The notes under the pieces were generated by a model that saw only the letters and a list, made by a program, of their open reading frames with translations, was not told where the DNA came from and ran no database searches. Positions 1-7,630 of a stretch of DNA of 64,000 bases are shown in pieces. Position numbers and translations under genes: made by a program. The DNA is from Siminovitchia thermophila (lineage in GTDB: Bacteria > Bacillota > Bacilli > Bacillales > Bacillaceae_C), in contig NZ_JAFBFH010000022.1 of NCBI RefSeq assembly GCF_016909185.1, positions 1 to 64,000 on the forward strand, written 5' to 3'. How positions within the stretch are numbered: position 1 is the stretch's first letter; each line of letters opens with the position of its first letter.

Positions 1-12
1 CAAAATAAAAAA

Positions 13-88
13 CTCCTACAAAGTAGGAGGGGAATCAAACAGTTGGGTCAAGAGATCCTTTGACCCATCTAACTCGGCGAATGCCGAG
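13..88. other. Three consecutive short hairpins before the CRISPR remnant
   Basis: Three perfect inverted repeats follow one another: CTCCTA/TAGGAG (13-29), GGGTCAA/TTGACCC (45-66) and CTCGGC/GCCGAG (73-88). They lie directly upstream of the first CRISPR repeat, where a leader would be expected for an array read on the + strand. No gene is visible in 1-120. Their function is unknown. They could be transcription terminators of something left of the window or structured leader RNA. Confidence 0.45.
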
Positions 89-120
89 AGTCTATTAAGG
101 TCTCCGGAGGAAAAGAAGTA

Positions 121-269
121 GTTGCACTCTATATGAGTGAGTGGATTGAAATTTCCAATTGTATATGAACTGGATAAGCGGTATGAGTGTTGCACTCTAT
201 ATGGAGTGAGTGGATTGAAATTTGCCGGGGAAGAAGGGGGGACTTGGACGACGTCGCACTCTATATGAG
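121..269 (+). CRISPR. Truncated CRISPR array, type I-C-like repeats
   Basis: Repeat 1 spans 121-152 and repeat 2 spans 189-221. Both read GTTGCACTCTATATG, then (G)AGTGAGTGGATTGAAAT. They contain a CACTC/GAGTG stem and the ATTGAAAT 3' end typical of type I-C repeats. A third copy (253-269, GTCGCACTCTATATGAG) is cut off after 17 bases, next to the IS21-family element. The two spacers are 36 and 31 nt. The 3' ATTGAAAT end implies transcription on the + strand. No cas gene is in the window and no repeat reappears beyond the IS, so this is a dead or partial array end. Confidence 0.75.
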
Positions 270-381
270 AAAAAGCACATCTTGGTCATCTATAAATGCT
301 ACTCTAAGAATGTACAAAGTTGATTGTTTAATAATGTACAGTTTCGACCAATAACCGCATAATATTCTTGAGGTGAATATT

Positions 382-1677
382 ATGTACATAACATTGGACG
401 TCAACACAAATATAGAGATTAACCATCTTACGGATTTGCCAAAATTAAATACACTAATGGAGAGCTTAAAGATGAAAATAAATAAAAGTAGATTGGCGCG
501 AGATATGGGTGTGGATCGAAGGACGGTGGATAAATATTTCAAGGGTTATATGCCTAAAAGCTTCAGGAAGCGAACATCAAAAATAGACGAGTATTACGAC
601 GTGATCTCCCTGCTTTTATCCAAAGAATCAAAACAGGTCTTTTATTATAAAAGGGTCCTTTGGCAGTATTTAAAAGATAATCACGGCTTGGAATGCTCCC
701 AGTCAACATTTAGGGCCTACATATCAAAAAAGCCGGAATTTCAAAGATATTTTGAATCCGGAAAGCGAAAGAGTGCGGCGAGTGAAGTGGTCCGTTTCGA
801 AACTCCGCCGGCAGAACAGGCCCAGCTCGATTGGAAAGAGAATATCCGTTACATCACGAAGGATGGCGAAATGATCTATGTGAATGTTTGTGTGCTATTA
901 CTTTCCTATTCAAGGTTCCGGACCTACTATTTATCCATTTCAAAATCCCAAAGTGTATTGTTATCTTTCCTAACAGAGAGTTTTGAAGCCATTGGAGGGG
1001 TTCCCAAGGAGATTTTGACAGATAATATGAAAACCGTCATGGACACTCCCCGGACGGAGTATCAGAAAGGAAAGGTGAATGAACGTTTCTATCAATTCGC
1101 GAAAGATATGGGGTTTGAGGTAAGGCCTTGTATTACGGGGAAACCGAGAACGAAAGCCAAGGTGGAAGCCCCAATGAAGTTTATTGATGAGGTCCATGCT
1201 TATCAGGGGCAGTTCAGTTACGAGGAGCTCCATCAATTTATCCAAAAACTCTGTAACCGGATCAATAACAGCTATCATCAGGGGACTGGGAAAATACCAA
1301 TACTCGCTTTGAAAAAAGAAAAGAACCTCCTACGCCCACTGCCAAATGAACGAATAAGAGATTCTTATAAGATTGATCATAAACCGGTGAAAGTAAACAC
1401 CTCGAATATGATCACCTACAAGTCCAACCAGTATTCAGTCCCCGCTGGATACATAGGAAGAACTGTAGGTCTGCAAATATATGACAACTATATTTACGTT
1501 TATTATAACACAGAATTAATCGTCCAACACCGTATCAGCCAGCAACGGATGAATTATAAGCCGGAACATTATAACGAGATTTTAGCCAGAGGCCTGCCGT
1601 CTACCGATGATCTTGATATTGAGGAACTGGCCAGGAAGAATTTAGAGGCGATTAATGAGGTGTATAAAAATGAATAG
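382..1677 (+). CDS. istA: IS21-family transposase IstA
   Basis: This is the DDE transposase that cuts and joins the IS21 ends, working with the ATPase IstB. The 431-residue product starts at ATG 382, six bases after a GAGGTGA ribosome binding site. An in-frame GTG at 373 is also open. An N-terminal helix-turn-helix (about residues 33-55, SRLARDMGVDRRTVDKY) is followed by an rve-type catalytic core. The acidic triad is visible as QLDWKE (D150), LTDNMK (D214) and KVEAPMKF (E262). A Mu-type C-terminal beta domain follows. The length is normal for the family and no frameshift is seen, so the element may still be active. The gene overlaps istB by 8 bases, the usual translational coupling. Confidence 0.95.
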   Translation: MYITLDVNTNIEINHLTDLPKLNTLMESLKMKINKSRLARDMGVDRRTVDKYFKGYMPKSFRKRTSKIDEYYDVISLLLSKESKQVFYYKRVLWQYLKDNHGLECSQSTFRAYISKKPEFQRYFESGKRKSAASEVVRFETPPAEQAQLDWKENIRYITKDGEMIYVNVCVLLLSYSRFRTYYLSISKSQSVLLSFLTESFEAIGGVPKEILTDNMKTVMDTPRTEYQKGKVNERFYQFAKDMGFEVRPCITGKPRTKAKVEAPMKFIDEVHAYQGQFSYEELHQFIQKLCNRINNSYHQGTGKIPILALKKEKNLLRPLPNERIRDSYKIDHKPVKVNTSNMITYKSNQYSVPAGYIGRTVGLQIYDNYIYVYYNTELIVQHRISQQRMNYKPEHYNEILARGLPSTDDLDIEELARKNLEAINEVYKNE

Positions 1678-2437
1678 CCATTATACAAAGCTGGTTAAAA
1701 ACCTGGAGTATCTGAAGTTAAACCAGATGGCTCTGCATTTGGATGAAACCGTTGATTTTATGATGAAGAACCAGCTATCTTTTACAGAAACATTAATCAA
1801 GCTGACGGATTATGAAATTGATATAAAAGAAATCAATATGATGAAATCGATGGTCAAGGTGGCGGCGTTTCCGCATTTAAAGGAAGTGAAAGACTTTGAC
1901 TTTGATTTTCAGCCATCGGTGAATAAACAGCAGATATTGGATTTTACCACTTTGCGGTTTATAGAATTGCAGGAGAATATTGTGTTCCTGGGGCCCAGCG
2001 GAGTCGGTAAAACACATTTGGCCACGGCTATCGGCATCGCAGCCGCAAAGAAAAGGACAAGCACGTATTTCATCAAGTGCAATGATCTGATCCTAAACCT
2101 GAAAAAGGCAAACGTTGAAAACAGACTGGAAACCAGGCTGAAACATTACGCCAAATATAAGCTACTTATTATTGATGAACTTGGCTATTTACCTATCGAT
2201 GCGGAAGATGCCAAACTGTTTTTCCAACTGATTGACATGCGATATGAAAAGAAAAGCACTATCCTAACTACAAACGTAAGCTTCAAGTTATGGGGAGAGG
2301 TATTCCAAGATACTAAAATCGCCAATGCCATTTTGGACCGAATCCTTCATCATGCCACAGTGGTGAGCATAGCCGGGGACTCCTACCGTCTGAAAAACCA
2401 CCTTGTGAAAGAGAATAAAGAAAGCAATGGCCAGTAA
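1670..2437 (+). CDS. istB: IS21-family ATPase IstB
   Basis: This AAA+ helper ATPase, related to DnaC, assists IstA in target capture and transposition. It has 255 residues. A Walker A motif GPSGVGKTH and a Walker B motif LLIIDELGYLP are clear. The N-terminal helical region matches the IstB N-terminal domain. ATG 1670 was chosen because GAGGTG sits seven bases upstream, inside the end of istA. An upstream start at 1655 would lie before that site. The full length suggests a functional gene. Confidence 0.94.
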   Translation: MNSHYTKLVKNLEYLKLNQMALHLDETVDFMMKNQLSFTETLIKLTDYEIDIKEINMMKSMVKVAAFPHLKEVKDFDFDFQPSVNKQQILDFTTLRFIELQENIVFLGPSGVGKTHLATAIGIAAAKKRTSTYFIKCNDLILNLKKANVENRLETRLKHYAKYKLLIIDELGYLPIDAEDAKLFFQLIDMRYEKKSTILTTNVSFKLWGEVFQDTKIANAILDRILHHATVVSIAGDSYRLKNHLVKENKESNGQ

Positions 2438-2629
2438 TGGTATGTGATCATGGGTGACGAACTGTTTGATCACGTGAAGATGATCTGTATATAGTTAGGG
2501 TTCCTGTAGCCATTGTCTTTTATCAAAATCGTACATATTAAAACAGTCAAAAGTGTACATATCATCGTTGACATTTATAGTCATCTTGAAAAAATAGAAC
2601 CTTCGAGCGGGCAGATGCGGAATAATGTC

Positions 2630-2657
2630 TTGACTTATTATGATAAAACCATATAAT
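2630..2657 (+). promoter_or_regulatory. Sigma-A promoter of the MarR-bpsA-speD operon
   Basis: TTGACT (2630-2635) and a perfect TATAAT (2652-2657) are separated by 16 bases. Transcription should start near 2664. The 8-bp palindrome AGTATACT (2660-2667) covers the predicted start and could be an autoregulatory MarR site. This is inferred from the sequence only. Confidence 0.7.
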
Positions 2658-2705
2658 TAAGTATACTAAACACTTTAGGTGACTAACAGGAGATTTTTAA
2701 ACGAA

Positions 2706-3143
2706 ATGTTAAATGAATACATTCGACATGTCAAAGAACTGCATCAGGCAGAAGAAAATTGTAATTTGGCCATTGTGAATGAATATCGACCGCTCATGAA
2801 ATATGATTTAACCTCGAAGCAGGAAATGCTATTGAAATTGGTGAGAAAATATAATGTTTTAACAGTGAGTGAGCTGGCCAAGCATATGAAGGTAACTTCC
2901 AGTGCAGTTAGCCAGATTATGTCAAAGCTGGAAAAAGATCATTATATTAAAAGGTCCATCAATCCTGCCAACAGGAGAGAAATCATTGTGTCCCTCGCCC
3001 AAAAAGGAAAAGAGTACTTTGCGGAGAGGGACCATATTGAAATCAAGATCATTCAAAAATACTATTCAAAGCTCAGTTTGGAAGAAATCATTACATTGAA
3101 AAACATTACTATTAAGCTCGAGAAGCTAATGAGCGGGAATTGA
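2706..3143 (+). CDS. MarR-family transcriptional regulator
   Basis: A 145-residue winged-helix regulator. The MarR core is visible: TSKQEMLLKL, then the recognition helix region SELAKHMKVTSSAVSQIMSK, then a wing with NPANRREI and a C-terminal dimerisation helix. ATG 2706 follows an AGGAGA site at 2688-2693. An upstream GTG at 2679 is open but lies before that site. It is the first gene of the probable polyamine operon, 22 bases before bpsA, so it may control branched-polyamine synthesis. Its ligand is not predictable from the sequence. Confidence 0.85.
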   Translation: MLNEYIRHVKELHQAEENCNLAIVNEYRPLMKYDLTSKQEMLLKLVRKYNVLTVSELAKHMKVTSSAVSQIMSKLEKDHYIKRSINPANRREIIVSLAQKGKEYFAERDHIEIKIIQKYYSKLSLEEIITLKNITIKLEKLMSGN

Positions 3144-3165
3144 TCAAAAAGGTGGGAAAAATCCG

Positions 3166-4326
3166 ATGAATTATATTGATAGGGCCTGCCAAAAGGTCCA
3201 AGTGGAGGAAGGCAGGCAAGCAGTTGAACGATTGCTGATTGAGTGCTATGTAAAGCCCGGAATTTCAACAAAAGAACTTTCCCGCTCTTTACAGATTCCT
3301 GTTCCGATCACGGTTGCTATTAGGAATGAATTGGTAAAAGCGGGAGCGCTGACATGCCAACGAGGAACTCGCTGTACTTTCCATGGCAAAAGATTTGTTG
3401 AAACGGAGTTGGGATATACCAGTTTTCATAGGGAGTCATGGAACAAAATCAGCAGCAGCCCTTCATTCCCAACAGATCGCTTTGTAAAAAAATATCGACA
3501 TATATATGATTCCAGACCACAGATCAACGCTGTAATTGATCAATCAAAATCTACGCCCGAAACAAGTTTTAAGCGGGCCATACATGCTATACGTTCCCAC
3601 TCCGTGATCGGTAAAAAAGTACTTTGTGTCGGAGATGATGATTTAGTCAGTGTTTCACTTGCACTCATTTTGAAAAAGCTTTTACCAAACAGGAATATAC
3701 ACACAAACATACAGGTCATAGATATCGACAATAAGATGTTGGAACATATCGAAAATATCTCGCGGCAATACAACTTAGAGATTGACTGCCTGCAATGGGA
3801 TGTAAGAAATCCACTGCCTAAAGAATGGGCGGATCAGTTTGATTGTGTTTTTACAGACCCGCCATATACATCATCTGGCCTTTCATTGTTTCTTTCCAGG
3901 GGAATTGAAGCCCTAAAAAACCAAATAGGATTGAAAATATATTTATCCTATGCGCATAAACACCCAAATTTCATGTTACGTATTCAAGAAGAGATAACCA
4001 AATTAGGTTTGTCTGCAACAGAAATCATGCCGAATTTTAATGAATATGAAGGAGCGCAAATTCTCGGTGGCAGCGGGCAACTAATGACATTGACAACAAC
4101 TTGCAAAACAACTCCGCTGTACACAGACACATTTGAAAAACCTTTATATACAGGGGAAATCAAACAAACGCTTCGTCAGTACAGTTGCAAAAAATGCCGA
4201 ACAACTTATCATGTTGGTTTCGATCAACATTATAAAACAATCGAACAACTGAAAAAGACAGGGTGCAGTGCCTGCTATCATAAAACTTTTGACCTCATCA
4301 AACGTGAGGTAAAAAATGTCGAGTGA
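3166..4326 (+). CDS. bpsA: N4-bis(aminopropyl)spermidine synthase (branched-chain polyamine synthase)
   Basis: The BpsA family transfers aminopropyl groups from decarboxylated S-adenosylmethionine to spermidine, giving a quaternary branched polyamine that stabilises nucleic acids at high temperature. The 386-residue protein has an N-terminal winged helix (about 33-65), then a Rossmann methyltransferase-like fold. It carries the family motifs VGDDDLVSVSLAL (catalytic acidic cluster) and FTDPPYTSSGLSLF. The C-terminus has two CxxC pairs (CKKC and CSAC) that could bind zinc. The start ATG follows GGTGGG. The next gene, speD, makes the aminopropyl donor, which supports the assignment. The tail is slightly longer than in archaeal BpsA. 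Confidence 0.9.
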   Translation: MNYIDRACQKVQVEEGRQAVERLLIECYVKPGISTKELSRSLQIPVPITVAIRNELVKAGALTCQRGTRCTFHGKRFVETELGYTSFHRESWNKISSSPSFPTDRFVKKYRHIYDSRPQINAVIDQSKSTPETSFKRAIHAIRSHSVIGKKVLCVGDDDLVSVSLALILKKLLPNRNIHTNIQVIDIDNKMLEHIENISRQYNLEIDCLQWDVRNPLPKEWADQFDCVFTDPPYTSSGLSLFLSRGIEALKNQIGLKIYLSYAHKHPNFMLRIQEEITKLGLSATEIMPNFNEYEGAQILGGSGQLMTLTTTCKTTPLYTDTFEKPLYTGEIKQTLRQYSCKKCRTTYHVGFDQHYKTIEQLKKTGCSACYHKTFDLIKREVKNVE

Positions 4327-4384
4327 TTGTTTAGATATCTAAATAATAAAGGTGATTAAAATTAAGGGAGGTTTGAGTGCCTAT

Positions 4385-4801
4385 ATGAAATATACAACAG
4401 AAGGAATCCATATAACCGCCGATTTATGGTCCATTGACCCATCCATTATCAAAAACAATGTATTGTTGGCCGCTTTGGCGAAAAATGCAGCCAAGATGTC
4501 CGGAGCCACGATCGTATCCGCTCAATGTAAAGAGTTTCAACCGTATGGAATGACTGCTGTTATTCTGTTGTCGGAAAGTCATTTATCCATTCATAGCTAT
4601 CCGGAAAAATCGTTCATTGCCATTGATTGTTATACGTGTGGAGAAAAAACCGATCCAGAACTTGCCATTCACCATTTCATTTCCAGCCTGAAACCGCTAA
4701 AAGCATATGTGCGAAAACTGAAAAGAGGAGCAGGTATGATTCGTGATATGCCTATCAAGATGAAATTAGACCCCGCGGGTTGTATTAAAAGCCTTACATG
4801 A
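4385..4801 (+). CDS. speD: S-adenosylmethionine decarboxylase proenzyme, prokaryotic class 1B
   Basis: This pyruvoyl enzyme makes decarboxylated S-adenosylmethionine, the aminopropyl donor for BpsA. The 138-residue proenzyme contains the self-cleavage site LLSESHLSIHSYPE, where the chain breaks before the Ser of ESH and that Ser becomes the pyruvoyl group. The downstream motif IDCYTCGE is also present. ATG 4385 gives the usual N-terminus (MKYTTEGIHI). A strong GGGAGG box lies at 4365-4370, so an in-frame TTG at 4373 is possible but too close to it. The gene lies 58 bases after bpsA, probably in one operon. Confidence 0.93.
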   Translation: MKYTTEGIHITADLWSIDPSIIKNNVLLAALAKNAAKMSGATIVSAQCKEFQPYGMTAVILLSESHLSIHSYPEKSFIAIDCYTCGEKTDPELAIHHFISSLKPLKAYVRKLKRGAGMIRDMPIKMKLDPAGCIKSLT

Positions 4802-4959
4802 AAAATCAGCAAAAAGAACATGGGCTCCCGATTGTAGCAGGAGATCATACGATTTTAATTGGAAAAGTCATTGATATACGTGTAGAGAAGCGGGACCCCA
4901 TGTTATATCACCGAAGAAATTTTGGTTCAATTCCGGCTGAGTTTTATATAAATCCTTAA
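4798..4959 (+). pseudogene. C-terminal fragment of a flavin reductase-like protein
   Basis: A 53-codon frame begins with an ATG that overlaps the speD stop by four bases. It ends in a segment typical of the flavin reductase (RutF/HpaC, FMN-binding split barrel) C-terminus: LPIVAGDHTILIGKVIDI, then a DPMLYHRRNFGSI-like motif. The N-terminal two thirds of such a protein are missing, so this is probably the tail of a gene lost when mobile elements entered on the right. A translated small protein coupled to speD cannot be excluded. Confidence 0.5.
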
Positions 4960-4961
4960 TC

Positions 4962-5046
4962 CGTGACTAAATTAATCTATAATCACCCAAAAGCTAGTGA
5001 AATTAAGTATAATATGCCAAAAATGTGAATTTAGTAACTTCACCCA
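4962..5046. repeat. AT-rich repeated motif at the left edge of the transposase graveyard
   Basis: Degenerate copies of a CTAAATTARTAT-like motif occur at about 4968, 4996 and 5029 (CTAAATTAATCTATA, GTGAAATTAAGTATA, TGAATTTAGTAAC). Clearer copies occur at 7518 and 7589. The two clusters bracket the decayed transposases. Serial motifs of this kind are typical of transposon ends, but no family could be assigned. Confidence 0.35.
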
Positions 5047-5055
5047 GCAGGTGAT

Positions 5056-6250
5056 ATGATGAAAAAATTTATTTATTGAACTACTAGCGAATGAATTACA
5101 GCTCATACCGGGTTAGCCATTATCGGCGACCTTTTGTATCACACCAATTTGCCGCAGCGATTAAATCAAGCCAAACCCGAAAAGCCGATCGGAACTCGAA
5201 AATTTCTAACGGAAATGCTGGTGCTTCTTACATTGGTTTACTTTGCCAAGGCAAGAGGTGCTTCGACCATATTGAAGCTTTCCGAGAAGACGAATTTTTC
5301 CATTATGTACTGAATCTCGACAAAGTCCCTTCCAGCCCGACTCTTAGTCAACGGTTAGACCAAGCTGCTTTGATGGAGGGCTTGAAAAAGATTCTGATTG
5401 AAGAGTCAGTCAGACTTATACGTCGTTTGGATGTACCCATTTCTCCAGTCCATGTAGGCGGCAAGCCGAACCTTCCCCTAGATATGAATGTCTCTCCTTT
5501 TGACAACTCTAACACCTTTAAAGAAGGCGTTTCGAGAACTTATTTTCTTTAGAAGACAATTGAACTGCAAAATGTATGACAGACCAAGCGCTTCTTCTTC
5601 GAATGGATTCTGCATGTGACAGTGCTGACAATATAAAAGTCTGTACGATGAACAGTGTGGACTTTGTCATCAAGCGGAATTCCCGGAAAGAAACAGCGAA
5701 GATTGGCTGGCTATCCCCCAAGCCGAGGGCACTTGCCTTGAAGAGCGCCCAGGGAAAAAGGTATATACAGGCGTCCGCCTCTCCAGCATTAAAGGGGATG
5801 GGAGTTCCCGTCCGTATTGCCTTTTAAGTCATAGAGCGGACGATCGATAAAGACGGACAGATTCTGTAGAAGTCGAATTCTAAACCTACTATACGTCACT
5901 GCCTGCGCCGGTTCCCACTATAATCGCCCTGGAACCAGCGAATAGTTTCACAGTGAATTAAAGACAGAACTGGATATGGAGCGCCTTCCTTCGGGAAAGC
6001 TTGCGACGAATGACCTCGTTCTTCACTTCGGCCTGTTCGCACATACAATCTGCTACGTATCATCGGACAGGAAAGCCTGAGAACCGATGACGCCCCATTA
6101 AGAAAAAATGTGAAAAGACGCCGTATACGAACTGTCATTCAAAATATAATTGTCTTGGCCTCGAAGCTTGTCTATCACTGCAAGCAGTGGAAATTAAAAA
6201 TCCACAGGCACAATCGCTGGTTTCGGTATTTTTGAAAGGCTCTTGTACGC
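5056..6250 (+). pseudogene. Decayed IS1380-family transposase
   Basis: Pieces of one transposase appear in order but in shifting frames. They include GLAIIGDLLYHTNLPQRLNQ, then YIGLLCQGKRCFDHIEAFRE, then VPSSPTLSQRLDQAALMEGL. MNVSPFDNSNTFKEGVSRTY, RMDSACDSADNIKVC and FVIKRNSRKE follow, and last ERLPSGKLATNDLVLHFGLF with a VIQNI-type tail. The order and motifs (DxSPFDNSNTKKEGVS, RxDSGxDSxEN) are those of IS1380/DDE_Tnp_1 transposases. At least four frame changes and several stops make it non-functional. Confidence 0.75.
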
Positions 6251-6436
6251 TTTTTATTGAACCTAATCGTTAAAACAAATAGCCTTAAAAAATAAAAAAA
6301 ATCCCTAGGCTTATTTAGGGTCTACTGAATAACTAAAAAAATGATATGAACAAGGATTTTTCCCTTTTTTGTCGAATTGATATGCAAGGATAAGAGCGAA
6401 ATCCATTAAAAAGCCTTGCACTTGGAGCGAGAAACC

Positions 6437-6775
6437 ATGTACGAACGCAATACTGATCAATTAATCCTGCCGGATGAATTTTTTCTCCCGTTTAGCGGCC
6501 GCTTAAACCCAGATAACCGCTGGGTAGTTCTGGCCAACCTGATTCCTTGGTCGAAATCTGAAAAAGAATATATCAAGTCATTGGGAGATGTGACTCAAGA
6601 AAATAGGGCTTTTTCCGTCCGGCTAGCTCTTGGAGCGCTGATCATTCAGGAACGTCTGATGTAAGTGATGAAGAGACCGGAAAACCCATATCTTCAATTC
6701 TTCATTGGCTTGCCTTATTTTCGGATAAAGAGCCTTTCCATCCTTCTTCCATGACGCACTTCCGGAATGGTTGGG
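6437..6775 (+). pseudogene. N-terminal remnant of an IS1182-like (IS5-group) transposase
   Basis: From ATG 6437 the frame begins MYERNTDQLILPDEFFLPFS and continues with LNPDNRWVVLANLIPW and RLALGALIIQERL, the N-terminus of IS1182-type transposases. A TAA follows at 6662. The same frame then continues as ENPYLQFFIGLPYF, and after a shift as HPSSMTHFRNG. The rest of the transposase is missing. It is replaced at about 6770 by a piece of an IS1380-like gene. Confidence 0.65.
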
Positions 6776-7418
6776 TCCTATGCCCATTTTGACAAAGGCT
6801 TTGCCGGGGAAGAATTTTATTCTTATTGGGAAGGAAAGCAAATTAATTATGTTGGCAAAATCAGATGGACGAGCCGGCTGGCTAAAGCCGTTTATATAGA
6901 CTCAAGCCCATGTATCCGTTTCGTTGATGAAGATATCGTTCAGGCAACTTCCTGGGCCAAGCCAAGAAGCGTTTCGGTTATCCGCAAAGCCGACCTGTTT
7001 GATATGGATCAAATGCAGTTCATTGATTATCTGGGAACATGAAACTATGTTTCATACGATGGATTGGCCCCCGATGGACACTTGGCAATTCTACAACAAC
7101 AGGGCCTGCATGGAAAACTACATCAAGGAAGCAAAACACGGGTTTTCCACCAACCGGATTCCAACCTACTCGTTTAAAGCCAGCGAACTTGATCTTCTAC
7201 TGAAATTATTTACATACAACCTGTTTGAACTTTTTAAGATGTATCATTGCTCTGCCCCCATCAAAAGCTGTACCAACCAAAGATTTCGCGGGGAAATCGT
7301 TCAAGCTGTAGGCGTATTTGTGTCTCATATCAGGAAAATTATGTTAAATATTCAGGAAGGTTACCTTCATAAACAGGTTTTTAGATTAATGGTTCAAGGT
7401 GTACAACAACTTGAATGA
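6770..7418 (+). pseudogene. Second IS1380-like transposase remnant (C-terminal half)
   Basis: A DDE_Tnp_1-like C-terminal half is readable in two frames. One frame gives FDKGFAGEEFYSYWEGKQIN and a SWAKPRSVSVIRK stretch. After a shift near 7040 the other gives FYNNRACMENYIKEAKHGFS and ELDLLLKLFTYNLFELF. This is the FYNQRG-xxEN-xIKExK-G signature of IS1380 transposases. The sequence differs from the copy at 5056-6250, so it is a separate insertion. No ends are recognisable. Confidence 0.6.
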
Positions 7419-7477
7419 CCAACTGTAACTGATTAAATTGGAAATTCTTGGCCCCCTCATTTTAGGGAGGCAGTTTT

Positions 7478-7625
7478 CATAAATTTAGTACCCGGATTTG
7501 TATTTTCCAAAAGACCGCTAAATTAGTATTCAGCAAAACTACTAATTTGGGTTAATTCCCGGATTTGTAAATTGTTCCCAAGAGGAAACTAAATTAGTAT
7601 TAAGTGAATTTACTTTTTCGTAATT
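7478..7625. repeat. Imperfect tandem repeat of about 70 bp, transposon-end-like
   Basis: CCCGGATTTGTA occurs at 7491 and 7558, and CTAAATTAGTATT at 7518 and 7589, so a unit of about 67-71 bp is present twice. Flanking partial copies of TTTAGTA/ACTAATTTGG lie between. Degenerate relatives lie at 4962-5046, on the other side of the transposase graveyard. The repeats sit just past the 3' end of the minus-strand FGE-fold gene. They look like binding-site arrays of a transposon end. The family is unknown. Confidence 0.5.
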
Positions 7626-7630
7626 TGGTT

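Larger units (their letters stand above)
290..2580 (+). mobile_element. IS21-family insertion sequence
   Basis: The element holds istA and istB in the usual overlapping order. Its ends carry imperfect inverted repeats: CTATAAATG at 290-298 faces CATTTATAG at 2572-2580. Both ends also contain two internal TGTAC motifs (left near 313 and 333, right near 2531 and 2554), as expected for the multiple transposase-binding repeats of IS21 ends. The exact tips and any target duplication could not be fixed, because the interrupted CRISPR repeat does not continue on the right side. Both genes look intact. Confidence 0.8.
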
